Below, piece by piece: positions 52,075 through 61,148 of a DNA stretch of 64,000 nt. Source of the DNA: Amycolatopsis deserti. Lineage in GTDB: Bacteria > Actinomycetota > Actinomycetes > Mycobacteriales > Pseudonocardiaceae. The position numbers and the translations under genes are program-made. The stretch lies in assembly GCF_014653945.1 (NCBI RefSeq), contig NZ_BNAU01000002.1, positions 62,001 through 126,000 on the forward strand, given 5' to 3'. Below the pieces are notes generated by a model. The model worked only from the letters and a program-made list of their open reading frames with translations, searched no databases and was not told where the DNA came from. How positions within the stretch are numbered: position 1 is the first letter of the stretch; the number at the start of each line of letters is the position of its first letter.

Positions 52075-53436
52075 CTATCCGTTGGACACGGTCTCGATGA
52101 GCCGCGTGGTGGAGTAGCCCTCGACGGTCGGCACCAGCACGACCCGCCCGCCGCTCTCCCGGATCACCTCGGCCTCGGGCAGGTCGGCGCCCGCGTAGTC
52201 GCCGCCCTTGACCCACACGTCGGGCCGCAGCGTGCGCAGCACCTCGACCGGGGAGGACTCCTCGAACACCACGACAGCGTCGACGGACTCCAGCGCGCTG
52301 AGCACGCGCACCCGGTCGGCGGCGGTCACGACCGGGCGTCCCGGTCCCTTCAGGCGGCGCACCGACTCGTCGGAGTTGACGCACACGATGAGCACGTCAC
52401 CGAGCTCGCGGGCGCGCCGCAGCAGGGTCACGTGCCCGGGATGCAGGATGTCGAAGCAACCGCCGGTCGCGACGACCCGGCCGCCGCGGCGCCGCACCCG
52501 CTCGGCCAGTTCGAACCCGGACAGGCCCTCGGGCGGGCGGATCGGCTCGGCGGGCTCGGACAGCGCGGTGGCCGCACCGGCGGCGACGAACCGGGCCGCC
52601 GACTCGACCGCCGCGGCGACCGCGTCGGGCAGCGCGGCACCGTCGTGCAGGGCCGCGGCGACGGCGCTGGCGAACCGGTCGCCCGCGCCGCAGGTGTCGG
52701 GCCGGACGCTCGCTGGGACCCGTGCCGCGTGGGGCACCGGGATCGCGCGCGTGCCGGTCTCGTCAGCGAGGACCGCGCCCTGCGAGCCGACGGTCACCGC
52801 GACCGCCTCGGCCGCCCACTCTTCGCGCAACCGCGCGGCCAGCTCCTCCGGGGTGCCCGAGGCCCCCGCGAACTTGGCGGCCTCGCTGTCGTTGGGCGTG
52901 ACCAGGGCCGCGCCCGGCACCGGCGGCCCACCGCGCGGGTGCGGGTCCCACACCACCGGCGCGGCGGTCTCGGCCAGCAGCTCGCGGATCTGGGGGTGGC
53001 TCGCGACGCCGCGCCCGTAGTCGGCGACCAGGATCGCGGACGCGCCGCGCAGCACGGACACCGTGCGCGCGTCCAGCGGCTCGTGCGCGGCCCGGCCGTC
53101 GCCGTGGTCCAGCCGCACGACCGACTGCCCGGCCGCGCGGATGCGGGTCTTGCGCACGGTCTCGCCGTTCAGCGGCAGCGCGCACAGCTCGACCTCGCCG
53201 GCCAGCAACCGGGCCAGCCGCGCCCCGCCCTCGTCGCCGCCGAGCGCGGTGACCAGCACGACGTCCGCCGCGGACCGGGCGGCCAGGCGCGCGGCCAGAC
53301 CCGCGCCGCCGGGCCGGTGCCATTCCCGGCCGACGTCGACCACCGGCACGGGCGCCTCCGGGCACAGCCGGTCCGCGTTGCCGTCGACGTCGATGTCCAG
53401 CAACGTGTCGCCGACCACCACCAGGGGGCCGCTCAC
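52075..53436 (-). CDS. hldE: Bifunctional heptose kinase/nucleotidyltransferase (HldE-like)
   Basis: A 453-residue HldE-like enzyme. The N-terminal PfkB kinase (VVGDTLLDIDVDG start, catalytic GAGD motif in TCGAGDRFASA, residues about 1-300) would phosphorylate heptose 7-phosphate at C1. The C-terminal cytidylyltransferase-fold domain (about 325-453, GGCFDILHPGHVTLL, CVNSDESVRRLKGPGR, KGGDYAG) would add the nucleotide, giving ADP-heptose in the well-known enzyme. The GTG overlaps the gmhA stop. Nucleotide preference is inferred. GDP-heptose users exist in mycobacteria. Confidence 0.93.
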   Translation of the reverse strand: MSGPLVVVGDTLLDIDVDGNADRLCPEAPVPVVDVGREWHRPGGAGLAARLAARSAADVVLVTALGGDEGGARLARLLAGEVELCALPLNGETVRKTRIRAAGQSVVRLDHGDGRAAHEPLDARTVSVLRGASAILVADYGRGVASHPQIRELLAETAAPVVWDPHPRGGPPVPGAALVTPNDSEAAKFAGASGTPEELAARLREEWAAEAVAVTVGSQGAVLADETGTRAIPVPHAARVPASVRPDTCGAGDRFASAVAAALHDGAALPDAVAAAVESAARFVAAGAATALSEPAEPIRPPEGLSGFELAERVRRRGGRVVATGGCFDILHPGHVTLLRRARELGDVLIVCVNSDESVRRLKGPGRPVVTAADRVRVLSALESVDAVVVFEESSPVEVLRTLRPDVWVKGGDYAGADLPEAEVIRESGGRVVLVPTVEGYSTTRLIETVSNG

Positions 53437-53996
53437 GAGGGCACTCCCAGCGCCTCGTCCAGCGCCGCGCACAGGCCGTGGATCACCGCGAGGTGCGCCT
53501 CCTGCACCGTGCCGGTGCTCGGCGCGTCGATCATCACCGCGTCGTCGCTGACCGACGCCAGCGCGTTCGGCCCGGGCCCGGTCAGCGCCCACGTCGTGAG
53601 GCCCAGTTCGTGCGCGGTCTTCGCCGCCGCGCACACGTTCTGGCTGCGGCCGCTGGTGGACAGCGCCACCAGGACGTCGCCGGGGCGGCCGTGCGCGCGG
53701 ACCTGGCGGGCGAACACCTCGTGGTCGCCGTAGTCGTTGACGATCGCGGTGGTGGCCGAGGTGTCGGCGTGCAACGCGATCGCCGACAGCGGCTGCCGGT
53801 CGTTGACGAATCGCCCGACCAGCTCGCCGGTCAGGTGCTGCGCCTCGGCGGCGCTGCCGCCGTTACCGCAGGCGAGCAGCCGTCCACCGGCTCCGAGCAC
53901 CTCGGCGAGGTGACGACCCCACGCCTCGATCCTCGGTGCCAGCGCGGTCAGATCCCGCATGGTCGCGGCCAACGCCGCGAACCGCTCTTCGATCAC
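53433..53996 (-). CDS. gmhA: Phosphoheptose isomerase (GmhA)
   Basis: A 187-residue SIS-domain isomerase that converts sedoheptulose 7-phosphate to glycero-manno-heptose 7-phosphate. Motifs: CGNGGSAAEAQHLTGELVGRF for phosphate binding, TSATTAIVNDYGDHEVF, and LSTSGRSQNV. The GTG overlaps the GT9 stop and its own stop overlaps hldE, giving a tight operon. His and Glu residues of the active site (HLTGEL) are in place. Confidence 0.95.
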   Translation of the reverse strand: MIEERFAALAATMRDLTALAPRIEAWGRHLAEVLGAGGRLLACGNGGSAAEAQHLTGELVGRFVNDRQPLSAIALHADTSATTAIVNDYGDHEVFARQVRAHGRPGDVLVALSTSGRSQNVCAAAKTAHELGLTTWALTGPGPNALASVSDDAVMIDAPSTGTVQEAHLAVIHGLCAALDEALGVPS

Positions 53997-55009
53997 GCTG
54001 CACCTCCTAGTTTCTCCACGGCCCGCAGGACCTCCTCCGGCGGAACCCGGTCCAGGCACGGGTGGCCGGGCACCGGACAGCTCCGGGCCCGGGTGTCACG
54101 ACAGGGCGCGTCCTGATCGCCGAGCAGGACGAGCGGCACCCCGTAGGGCGCCCACCGCGCGGCAGGCACCACGGGCGCGAACAGCGACACCACGGGGGTG
54201 CCGACGGCCGCGGCCAGGTGCGCCGGCCCGGTGTTGGGGGCGACGGTCACCCGCGCCCCGGCGAGCACGGCGGCGAGGCCGTGCAGATCCGTCTTGCCCG
54301 CCAGGTCCAGGCCGTGCTCACCGGCGACCCGGGCGGTCAGGTCGCCTTCGGCCGGGCCGCCGGTGACGACGACCCGGTATCCGGATTCGGCGAGCAGCCG
54401 GACGACCTCCGCGTTGCGCTCGGCGGGGTACTGGCGGGCGGGCACCGACGCGGCCGGGTGCACCACGACGTAACCGGGTTCGCCGACCAGGCCGGAGACG
54501 TCCGGCAGCGGCTCGCGGACGGCGAGGCGCCCGTCGTCGCCGGGCGGCAGCTCGAACCCGGCGGCCCGGGCCAGCGACAGGGCGCGTTCGGCCTCCGGCG
54601 GGTCGCCCTCGACGCGGTGCCGCAGGTCCAGCAGCGAGCCCGGGTAGTCCTCGCAGATCGCGCCGATCCACGGCACCCCGCACTCGCGCAGGATCAGCGC
54701 GAGCGGCAGCGGCGACTGGTGGAACGACGTCACGATCAGCGCCGAATCCGGTTGCGCGGCGCGGATGTGCGCACGCAGCTCGGCCAGGTGGGCGGGCGTC
54801 GCGGCGGGCGGCTCGGGGTCGATCCACGGGGCGCACCACTCGACGACCTCGTCGACGCCGGGCAGCAGCTCGGCGGCCGCGCGGCCGTGCGGCCCGGCCA
54901 GGAACGTGACCGACTCCGCCCGCGCCGCCACCGCGCGCACCAGCGGCCCGGACAGCAGGACGTCGCCCGCGTTGTCCAGCCGCGCCACCAGAACCCGTGA
55001 CCTCACCAT
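53993..55009 (-). CDS. GT9 heptosyltransferase-like glycosyltransferase B
   Basis: A 338-residue GT9 enzyme (VARLDNAGDVLLSGPLVRAVA at the N-terminus, APNTGPAHLAAAVGTPVVSLFAPVVPAARWAPYG near the C-terminus). The donor-site Thr/His pattern of heptosyltransferases is present. Two cysteines near the C-terminal end are in DAPCRDTRARSCPVPGHPCLDR. The ATG at 55009 overlaps the upstream GmhB-fusion stop. GTG 55006 is an alternative that gives the operon's common 4-nt GTGA overlap. Confidence 0.9.
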   Translation of the reverse strand: MVRSRVLVARLDNAGDVLLSGPLVRAVAARAESVTFLAGPHGRAAAELLPGVDEVVEWCAPWIDPEPPAATPAHLAELRAHIRAAQPDSALIVTSFHQSPLPLALILRECGVPWIGAICEDYPGSLLDLRHRVEGDPPEAERALSLARAAGFELPPGDDGRLAVREPLPDVSGLVGEPGYVVVHPAASVPARQYPAERNAEVVRLLAESGYRVVVTGGPAEGDLTARVAGEHGLDLAGKTDLHGLAAVLAGARVTVAPNTGPAHLAAAVGTPVVSLFAPVVPAARWAPYGVPLVLLGDQDAPCRDTRARSCPVPGHPCLDRVPPEEVLRAVEKLGGAA

Positions 55010-56493
55010 GCCCGGCCCCCCATCGCCAGCTCCACCGCCTCGGCCAGGTCGCCCGCCACCAGCGCGTCCCGCCGCGCCGCCGCGATCTCCGCGGCCCGGG
55101 TCCGGGCGGTCGGCACGAGGACAGCCCGCGCACCCGCCGCGCGGGCGGCCTCGACGTCGGCGCCGATGTCCCCGATCACCACGCAGTCCTCGGGCCGCAC
55201 CCCCAGTGCCAGCGCGGCGCGCGTCACCAGGCCCGGCTTGGGTTTGCGGCAGCAGCAGCCGTCGCCGTCGGCGTGCACGCACACCTGCCAGGTGCCGAAC
55301 GGCCCGAGCAGCTCTTCGACCCGTGCGTTGACCGCGGCCAGCTCGTCCGGGGTGATCAGCCCGCGGGCCACGCCGGACTGGTTGCTGACCACCCCGACCG
55401 GGACGCCGGCGGCGCGCAGGCGGCGCAGCACGTCCTCGGCGCCGGACACCGGGCGGACCAGCTTCGGGTCGTTGTTGTAGGGCTCGTCGTGGATGAGGGT
55501 GTCGTCGCGGTCGAACAGGATCGCCTTCGCGGCCGGGCGCGGGCGGCGGACGCGCACCTCGCCGGCGAGCCGGTGGCCCAGCGCGGCGGGCGGGATCAGC
55601 ACGCTCGTGACGGCCATCTTCGCCAGTTCCTCCGGGGTCTTCGGCCCGGGCAGGATGCGGCGGAGCGCGAACTCGGCGGTCAGGCCCAGCCAGGCGATGC
55701 CGGCGAAGGCGGCGGGGGTGGGACGGCGGGCGGCCGCGAACGCGAGCGCGGCCGCGCCGCTGAGGGTGGTGAGCGCGTGACGGCCCAGTCGGCCCGGCCC
55801 GGCCGCGCACAATTCTCTCCACTGTGGACCGAACTTGCGCCGCATCAGCGCGTTGTCCGCGTTGCCGCGCTGGGCTCGCAGGCTGGCGAAGAACCCGCCG
55901 TGGCGCGCCGGGTGCAACGTCCGGCGAGTGCCGCGCTCCAGCCGCCACCCGGCCTGCCGCACGCGCAGCGCGAGGTCGGCGTCCTCGCGGAAGGCCCGCG
56001 GGAACCGCTCGTCGAACCCGCCGACGGCGGCGAGGACCGCGCGCCGGTAAGCCATGTCCGCGGTGATCCACTCCGCCGTGGCGAGCCCGGCCGTGTCCCG
56101 TTCCTCGTCCGTGGGGCGGCGGCCGCCGGTCGGCCCGGGCACGATGATCCGGCCCTGCGACGCCGCCACGTCGGAGGCCAGCGACTCCAGGTCGGTCACC
56201 AGGCCGGACGGCCAGTCGGCGGTCGGGCGCACGTCGTCGTCGAGGAAGGCGATCCACTCGGTGCCCGCCGCGCGCCAGCCCATGTTGCGTGCCGCGGCGG
56301 GGCCACGGCCGCCGGAACGCAGCACGCGCACCTTCAGGCTCGTGTCGGGCAGCGGAAGCTCGCCCGGTTCAGGGCGGTCGTCGACGAGGACGACCTCGGC
56401 GGGCGCCGGCCCGATCCCGTGGTCCAGTGCGGACAGCAGAGCCCTGAGGCTGTCCCGGCCGGTCGTCGGGACAACCACGGTGTAGGCGGTCAT
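55003..56493 (-). CDS. GT2 glycosyltransferase fused to GmhB-type heptose bisphosphatase
   Basis: A 496-residue fusion. Residues 1 to about 240 are a GT2 enzyme (TVVVPTTGRDSL, DDDVRPTADW with the DxD, ITADMAYRRAVLAAVGGFDERFPRAFREDADLALRVRQAGW). A hydrophobic linker (about 260-300) may touch the membrane. Residues about 320-496 are GmhB: FDRDDTLIHD nucleophile, SNQSGVARG, the zinc loop CVHADGDGCCCRKPKP and GDIGADVEAAR. GmhB removes the C7 phosphate of heptose bisphosphate. The fusion joins precursor synthesis and transfer in one chain. ATGA overlap with the carbamoyltransferase stop. Confidence 0.92.
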   Translation of the reverse strand: MTAYTVVVPTTGRDSLRALLSALDHGIGPAPAEVVLVDDRPEPGELPLPDTSLKVRVLRSGGRGPAAARNMGWRAAGTEWIAFLDDDVRPTADWPSGLVTDLESLASDVAASQGRIIVPGPTGGRRPTDEERDTAGLATAEWITADMAYRRAVLAAVGGFDERFPRAFREDADLALRVRQAGWRLERGTRRTLHPARHGGFFASLRAQRGNADNALMRRKFGPQWRELCAAGPGRLGRHALTTLSGAAALAFAAARRPTPAAFAGIAWLGLTAEFALRRILPGPKTPEELAKMAVTSVLIPPAALGHRLAGEVRVRRPRPAAKAILFDRDDTLIHDEPYNNDPKLVRPVSGAEDVLRRLRAAGVPVGVVSNQSGVARGLITPDELAAVNARVEELLGPFGTWQVCVHADGDGCCCRKPKPGLVTRAALALGVRPEDCVVIGDIGADVEAARAAGARAVLVPTARTRAAEIAAARRDALVAGDLAEAVELAMGGRAW

Positions 56494-58118
56494 GCCGGCC
56501 TCCGGACCACGAACGGGCCGATCGCGAGCAGGTCGATCGGGCTCGATCCGAAGCACTCCAGGGCGTCGCGCGGCGAGTCGACCATCGGGCGGCCCGCGGT
56601 GTTCAGGCTCGTGTTGACCACGACCGGAATCCCGGTGCGCGCGGCGAATTCTTCGAGCATCCGCGCGACCAGCGGCTCGGCCGCCGGGTCCACCGTCTGG
56701 ATCCGCGCGGTGCCGTCCACGTGCGTCACGGCCGGGATGCGGTCCCTCCACTCCGGACGGACGTCGTGCACGAACAGCATGTAGGGGCTTGGCACCGGGC
56801 CGCGCTCGAACAGCTCGCGCGCGCGGTCGGCCAGCACCATCGGCGCGACCGGGCGGAACTGCTCGCGGCCCTTGACGTCGTTGAGGCGCTCCAGGTTGCG
56901 CTGGTGGCCGGGATGCGCGAGCAGCGAGCGGTGTCCCAGCGCGCGCGGACCGAACTCGGCGCGCCCCTGGAACCAGGCCACGATCTCGTCGTCGGCGAGC
57001 GCCTGCGCCACCGTGGCGGCGAGGTCGTCCGGTCGCTCGTAGGGCAGGCGGGCGACCTCGAGCGCTTTCTGGATCTCGGCGTCGGTGAACCCGCGCCCGA
57101 GATCGGCGCCCCGCATCGGCGCGGCGGGTTCGCCCAGCTCGGCGGCCAGGTGCAGCGCGGCGCCGAGCGCGGTTCCCGCGTCGCCCGCGGCCGGCTGCAC
57201 CCAGATGTCGTCGAACGGGCCCTCGGCGAGCAGCCGCGTGTTCGCCACGCAGTTGAGCGCGATGCCGCCGGCCATCGTCAGGTTCCGTTGCCCGGTCTGC
57301 AGGTGCAGCCACCGGGCGAGGTCGAGCAGGACCTCCTCGATCCGCTGCTGCATGCTCGCGGCGAGGTCGGCGTGCTCGGGGCGGAAGTCCGCGCCGGGCG
57401 CGCGGCGGGGCGCGAACCGGCTCAGATCCACCGGTGCGGCGCGGAAACCGCCGTCACCGAGGGCGGCGATCTCCGCGCGCAGCTCCTCGGCGAACCGTGG
57501 TTTCCCGTACGAGGCCAGGGCCATCACCTTGTACTCGTCGCTGGAGCGCGCGAACCCGAGGTGCTCGGTGAGGTCCTCGTAGCGCAGGCCGAGCGAGTGC
57601 GGAAGCCGTTGCGCGGCCAGCTCGACCAGCTTGCCGTCGCGGTATTCCCCGGCCAGGTAGGAGGTCGCCTCACCGCGCCCGTCCGCGACCAGCACGGCGG
57701 CGTCCCGCAGCGGCGCCGCCAGGCCACTGGACGCGGCGTGCGCCACGTGGTGCCGGACGAACCGCACCTTGTCCGGATCCAGGCCGGGCAACGCCGTTTC
57801 GAGGAAGTTCGGGGCGCGGCGCGCGAACGTGGTGCGCAGCTCCTCCCAGCCCGGGTCGACGCCGTCCAGGCCGTGGTCGACCAGACCGGGGTCGTAGGAA
57901 TAGCCCACGGCGTCCAGTTCGTCCGGTCCGATCCCGGCCTGCGCCAGGCACCATCGGATCGACTGCTCGGGGAGTTCCCAGGTGGAGAAGGGAACCGGGC
58001 GCTTGCCGTGTTTGCGGCGGCTGAACCGCTCCTCCTCGGCGGCGGCGACCACCCGGCCGTCGACCACGAGGGCGGCGGCCGGATCGTGGAACACCGCGTT
58101 GACCCCGAGGACCCGCAA
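56490..58118 (-). CDS. Carbamoyltransferase (NodU/CmcH family)
   Basis: A 542-residue O-carbamoyltransferase. The N-terminal Kae1-like domain has NAVFHDPAAALVVDG and RHHVAHAASSG (carbamoyl-adenylate site). The C-terminal part has FQGRAEFGPRALGHRSLLAHP and the DVKGREQFRPVAPMV motif typical of NodU/TobZ. Such enzymes use carbamoyl phosphate and ATP to decorate sugar hydroxyls. TTG 58118 is chosen because GGAGGT lies 6 nt upstream. ATG/GTG openings farther out at 58142 have no such site. It probably carbamoylates the heptose glycan. Confidence 0.94.
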   Translation of the reverse strand: MRVLGVNAVFHDPAAALVVDGRVVAAAEEERFSRRKHGKRPVPFSTWELPEQSIRWCLAQAGIGPDELDAVGYSYDPGLVDHGLDGVDPGWEELRTTFARRAPNFLETALPGLDPDKVRFVRHHVAHAASSGLAAPLRDAAVLVADGRGEATSYLAGEYRDGKLVELAAQRLPHSLGLRYEDLTEHLGFARSSDEYKVMALASYGKPRFAEELRAEIAALGDGGFRAAPVDLSRFAPRRAPGADFRPEHADLAASMQQRIEEVLLDLARWLHLQTGQRNLTMAGGIALNCVANTRLLAEGPFDDIWVQPAAGDAGTALGAALHLAAELGEPAAPMRGADLGRGFTDAEIQKALEVARLPYERPDDLAATVAQALADDEIVAWFQGRAEFGPRALGHRSLLAHPGHQRNLERLNDVKGREQFRPVAPMVLADRARELFERGPVPSPYMLFVHDVRPEWRDRIPAVTHVDGTARIQTVDPAAEPLVARMLEEFAARTGIPVVVNTSLNTAGRPMVDSPRDALECFGSSPIDLLAIGPFVVRRPA

Positions 58119-58177
58119 GCTCTTACCTCCACATCCGGTCACTACTGCTACTTAGCGCTACCCCTGCTACTCCGCGT

Positions 58178-59116
58178 CTAAACGGGACTGAGGTGGGTGG
58201 CGAACCACTCCAGGGTCCGGCGCAGGCCCTCGTGCAGCTCCACGCGCGGCTGCCAGCCCAGTTCCCGTTGCGCCACGGCGATGTCGGGACACCGTCGCTG
58301 CGGATCGTCCACCGGGGCCGGGATGCTGCGCACCGGCACGCTGGTGCCGGCCAGCCGCTGGATCTCCCCCACCAGCTCGCGGATCTGGAGTTCGTGCGGG
58401 TTGCCGAGGTTGACCGGGCCCGGGAAATCGCTGTCCGCCAGGGCGAGCAGGCCGTCCACGGTGTCGTCCACATAGCACAGGGAACGGGTCTGGGTGCCCG
58501 CGCCGGCGATGGTGACCGGTTCGCCGGTGAGGATCTGCTTGACGAACGTGGGGATCGCGCGCCCGTCGTCGGCGCGCATGCGCGGACCGTAGGTGTTGAA
58601 GATCCGCGCGATGCCGGTGTTCACCCCACGGGTGCGGCGATAGGCCGCGGTGAGCGCTTCGGCGTAGCGTTTCGCCTCGTCGTAGACGCTGCGCGGGCCG
58701 ACCGGGTTGACGTTGCCCCAATAGGTTTCACGTTGCGGGTGCTCGCGCGGATCACCGTAGACTTCGCTGGTCGAGGCGAGCACGAACCGGGCGCCGTTGG
58801 CCTGCGCGAGGTCCAGGGCGTGGTTGGTGCCGGCGGCGCCGGTCTGCAGCGTTTCCACCGGCAGGCGGTCGTAGTCGCGGGGCGAGGCGGGGCTGGCCAG
58901 GTGCATCACCAGGTCGACCGGGCCGTCGACGCCCAGGCCACGGGAGACGTCGGCCTCGACGAAGTGGAAGTCACCCGTCAGGTGCGCGATGTTGTCCGCG
59001 CTGCCCGTGCACAGGTTGTCCACGCAAGTGACGCGCATACCGCGGGCGAGCAGGCGGTCACACAGGTGGGAGCCGACGAAGCCCGCTCCGCCCGTGACGA
59101 CCGCATGCCCGCGCAT
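58178..59116 (-). CDS. NAD-dependent epimerase/UDP-glucuronate decarboxylase-like (UXS type)
   Basis: A 312-residue extended [14 protein letters not shown] is the NAD motif and [10 protein letters not shown] the catalytic YxxxK. The segment [35 protein letters not shown] is the UDP-glucuronate decarboxylase (UXS) signature, so UDP-xylose is the likely product. It is the 5'-most gene of the operon and 59 nt before the carbamoyltransferase TTG. UGD upstream in the pathway supplies UDP-glucuronate. Confidence 0.92.
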   Translation of the reverse strand: MRGHAVVTGGAGFVGSHLCDRLLARGMRVTCVDNLCTGSADNIAHLTGDFHFVEADVSRGLGVDGPVDLVMHLASPASPRDYDRLPVETLQTGAAGTNHALDLAQANGARFVLASTSEVYGDPREHPQRETYWGNVNPVGPRSVYDEAKRYAEALTAAYRRTRGVNTGIARIFNTYGPRMRADDGRAIPTFVKQILTGEPVTIAGAGTQTRSLCYVDDTVDGLLALADSDFPGPVNLGNPHELQIRELVGEIQRLAGTSVPVRSIPAPVDDPQRRCPDIAVAQRELGWQPRVELHEGLRRTLEWFATHLSPV

Positions 59117-59168
59117 GCGCTTCTCCTACCCGGCGGAGTCACTTCGAAACGCTACGGAGGTACTTCTC

Positions 59169-59990
59169 CTACGCCAGGGCCAACAGGGCCAGTGCCGCGG
59201 CGGCTCCGCAGACACCCAGAGTCTGCTTCCGGCTGAGGCGTTCACCCAGGAAGAGCAGTGCGAGCACGACGGGGATGGCCGGGTAGAGGGCGGCCAGGAC
59301 GGTCGCGACGGCCAGCAGCTGCTGGTGGGTGGCGACCCAGTAGAGCACGATCGCGACGCTGCCCAGGGCCCCCGCGGCGGCGGCCGGCCAAGCGAGGCGC
59401 GGGCGCAGCGCGAGCGGGGTGCGCGTGGTGAGCACGAGCGGCAGGATGACGGCCACGGAGGCGGCGCGGCTGATCACGATCGGCCACAGCCCGGCGTCCA
59501 GCGGGACGGGTTTCATGGCGAGGAACTGGAGTGCGAAGCCGGCTCCGGCGATGAGCGCGTAGCGGATGCCGGGGCCGGTGGGCCGCCCGCCCCCGGAGAC
59601 GAGCCAGATGGCGGGCAGGGCGAGCACGATCCCGGCGATCGCCGCGGGCGAGGGCCGTTCGCCGAGGAAGGCCAGCCCGGCGACGACGGGCAGCGCGACG
59701 GCGCCGACGTCGCTGACGGGTACCACGACGCTCAACGCGTCCCGGCTCATGGCGCGGTAGAGGAACCCGACGCCGATCCCCGTGCCGACGCCGGACAGGG
59801 CGCCCCACAGGATGCCGGTGGCACTGGGCGCGGACCACAACAGCGCGACGACGAGGGTGACCGCGGTGCCGCCGAGCTGCGCGTACAGGGAGACGGTGAG
59901 GCCGGGCGCCCGCCGGGCGATCACGCCGTTGACGAAGTGGGTGACACCGAAGCACCCAGCGGAGGCGAGGGCGAGAAGTTCACCGGTCAT
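59169..59990 (-). CDS. EamA/DMT-superfamily transporter
   Basis: A 273-residue membrane protein of ten predicted spans in two EamA repeats (residues about 1-130 and 140-273, each with a G-A-rich LGER turn such as [11 protein letters not shown] and [11 protein letters not shown]). DMT proteins move small metabolites, nucleotide-sugars or amines. Adjacent to the glycan operon but separated by 53 bp, so it may be independent. GGGAGG precedes the ATG. Confidence 0.9.
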   Translation of the reverse strand: MTGELLALASAGCFGVTHFVNGVIARRAPGLTVSLYAQLGGTAVTLVVALLWSAPSATGILWGALSGVGTGIGVGFLYRAMSRDALSVVVPVSDVGAVALPVVAGLAFLGERPSPAAIAGIVLALPAIWLVSGGGRPTGPGIRYALIAGAGFALQFLAMKPVPLDAGLWPIVISRAASVAVILPLVLTTRTPLALRPRLAWPAAAAGALGSVAIVLYWVATHQQLLAVATVLAALYPAIPVVLALLFLGERLSRKQTLGVCGAAAALALLALA

Positions 59991-60051
59991 CGGTGGCCTC
60001 CCGCGCCCGATGACGCGGCCGCCCGGTTTCGGGCGCTCGCCCCCGCCACGG

Positions 60052-60534
60052 CGGCACCGGGCCGCCCACCGCGAACACCGGCCGCCGTCGCGATCTCACC
60101 CCTCCTCGGCACCTGCGCCGAGCCCACGGGAACCGAGACCACCCGCCCGGCTCGCACCGGTCGCGCACCGCCGGAACAGGGCCGCCACCCCGCCACCACA
60201 ACCTCACCCCTCATGGCCGGCCTCCCGTGCGCGGCAGGCCGCTCCCACCGGGCACCAAGCCCAGGAGAACCGAGACCACCCGCCAGGCACGCCCAGCCCC
60301 GCCCTGCCGGCACCGGGCCGCCCACCGCGAACACCGGCCGCCGTCGCGATCTCACCCCTCATCAGCGGCCTCCCTCCCCCGGCCGGCCGCACCTGCGCCG
60401 AGCCCACGGGAACCAAGGCCACCCGCCCGGCTCGCACCGGTCGCGCGCCGCCGACACAGGGCCGCCACCCCACCACCACAACCTCACCCCTCATGGCCGG
60501 CCTCCCGTGCGCGGCAGGCCGCTCCCACCGGGCA
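60052..60534. repeat. Tandem duplication of about 200-230 bp covering the MarR gene tail
   Basis: Copy A (60052-60254) and copy B (60308-60534) share long near-identical blocks: GCACCGGGCCGCCCACCGCG near the start and, for the last 134 bp (60121-60254 against 60401-60534), few differences. Copy B has about 24 bp extra near 60361-60390. The tail block in copy B is the coding end of the MarR gene (60484 on), so copy A is a duplicated, non-coding piece of it. A third diverged piece lies at 60255-60305. No transposase or inverted ends are seen. Confidence 0.85.
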
Positions 60535-61017
60535 GACCTCGCCCTCGGCGACGCACGCCGCCCGGTCGCACAAGCGGCACAGCCGGTCGGCCTCGGGGAG
60601 CTGCTGGTAGGCCGCCGTGAGCAGCTTTCCGGCCAGCTCGGCGAACACCTCCCGCTCCCGCTCGTCGAGCGCGGCCGCCAGCGAGCCGAGCCGCCCGCCG
60701 CGCTCGCCGAGGATCCGCGCGGCCGCCTGGGCGCCCGCCTCCGTCAGGTGCACCGCGACCGCCCTGGCGAGCGTGGGCCGCCGCTCCACCAGGCCCCGCC
60801 GCTCCAGCACGTCCACCATCCGCGCCGCCGCGGGCTGGCTCAGCCCCACCCGCCGGCCCAGCTCCGTCACCGACAGCCCGGGCGCGGTGGACAGCACCAC
60901 CAGCGCGGCCGAACCGCTCACGCTGGTGCCCGCGGCGGCCGTCGCGTCGGTCAGGGCGAGGTCGTTCACCGTCAGCGCGAGCGCGCCGAGGAGGTTCGCC
61001 AGCCGCTCGTCATGCAT
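60484..61017 (-). CDS. MarR-family regulator with cysteine-rich C-terminus
   Basis: A 177-residue MarR protein. The winged helix-turn-helix is [32 protein letters not shown], near residues 49-80. The C-terminal 35 residues carry five cysteines ([22 protein letters not shown]), which suits redox or metal sensing. It is divergent from a manganese catalase, so peroxide control of that gene is likely. Its start codon lies in a repeat of ATGCAT elements. The tail sequence is part of a duplication, so the present C-terminus may be recent. Confidence 0.9.
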   Translation of the reverse strand: MHDERLANLLGALALTVNDLALTDATAAAGTSVSGSAALVVLSTAPGLSVTELGRRVGLSQPAAARMVDVLERRGLVERRPTLARAVAVHLTEAGAQAAARILGERGGRLGSLAAALDEREREVFAELAGKLLTAAYQQLPEADRLCRLCDRAACVAEGEVCPVGAACRAREAGHEG

Positions 61018-61032
61018 AACTCATGCATAGTT
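61012..61032. promoter_or_regulatory. Candidate MarR operator between the MarR and manganese catalase genes
   Basis: AACTCATGCATAGTT (61018-61032) has inverted AACT/AGTT arms, and two ATGCAT elements lie at 61012-61017 and 61023-61028, 11 bp apart. The first overlaps the MarR start codon. This layout fits autorepression and control of the divergent catalase. Confidence 0.55.
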
Positions 61033-61078
61033 CATCGGAGTGGGATCCGCAAGTCGGCGAAGTGAACGCGAATAACCC

Positions 61079-61111
61079 GTACGCGCGGGGGAAGCCCCCG
61101 GGTCTGCGTAC
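61079..61111 (+). other. Structured leader hairpin upstream of the manganese catalase gene
   Basis: The catalase leader contains GTACGC (61079-61084) paired with GCGTAC (61106-61111), enclosing a GGGGG-AAG-CCCCC hairpin (61087-61099). I cannot match it to a known riboswitch. It ends about 38 nt before the GTG start. Confidence 0.45.
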
Positions 61112-61148
61112 TCAAGGCAATTCCCCTTCGTTTTCCAAGGAGATCTCT

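Noticed and set aside
58119..58142. Longer carbamoyltransferase start at 58142
   Set aside because: The GGAGGT at 58125-58130 lies inside that extension, and a start at TTG 58118 has ideal spacing.
60204..60494. 96-residue minus-strand protein in the duplicated region
   Set aside because: It lies within the tandem repeat, and its C-terminal end is a copy of the MarR tail. I treat it as repeat-derived and not as a gene.
61023..61148. N-terminal extension of the manganese catalase from the ATG at 61023
   Set aside because: This stretch carries the operator-like repeats and a structured leader, and AAGGAG points to GTG 61149. Family homology also begins there.
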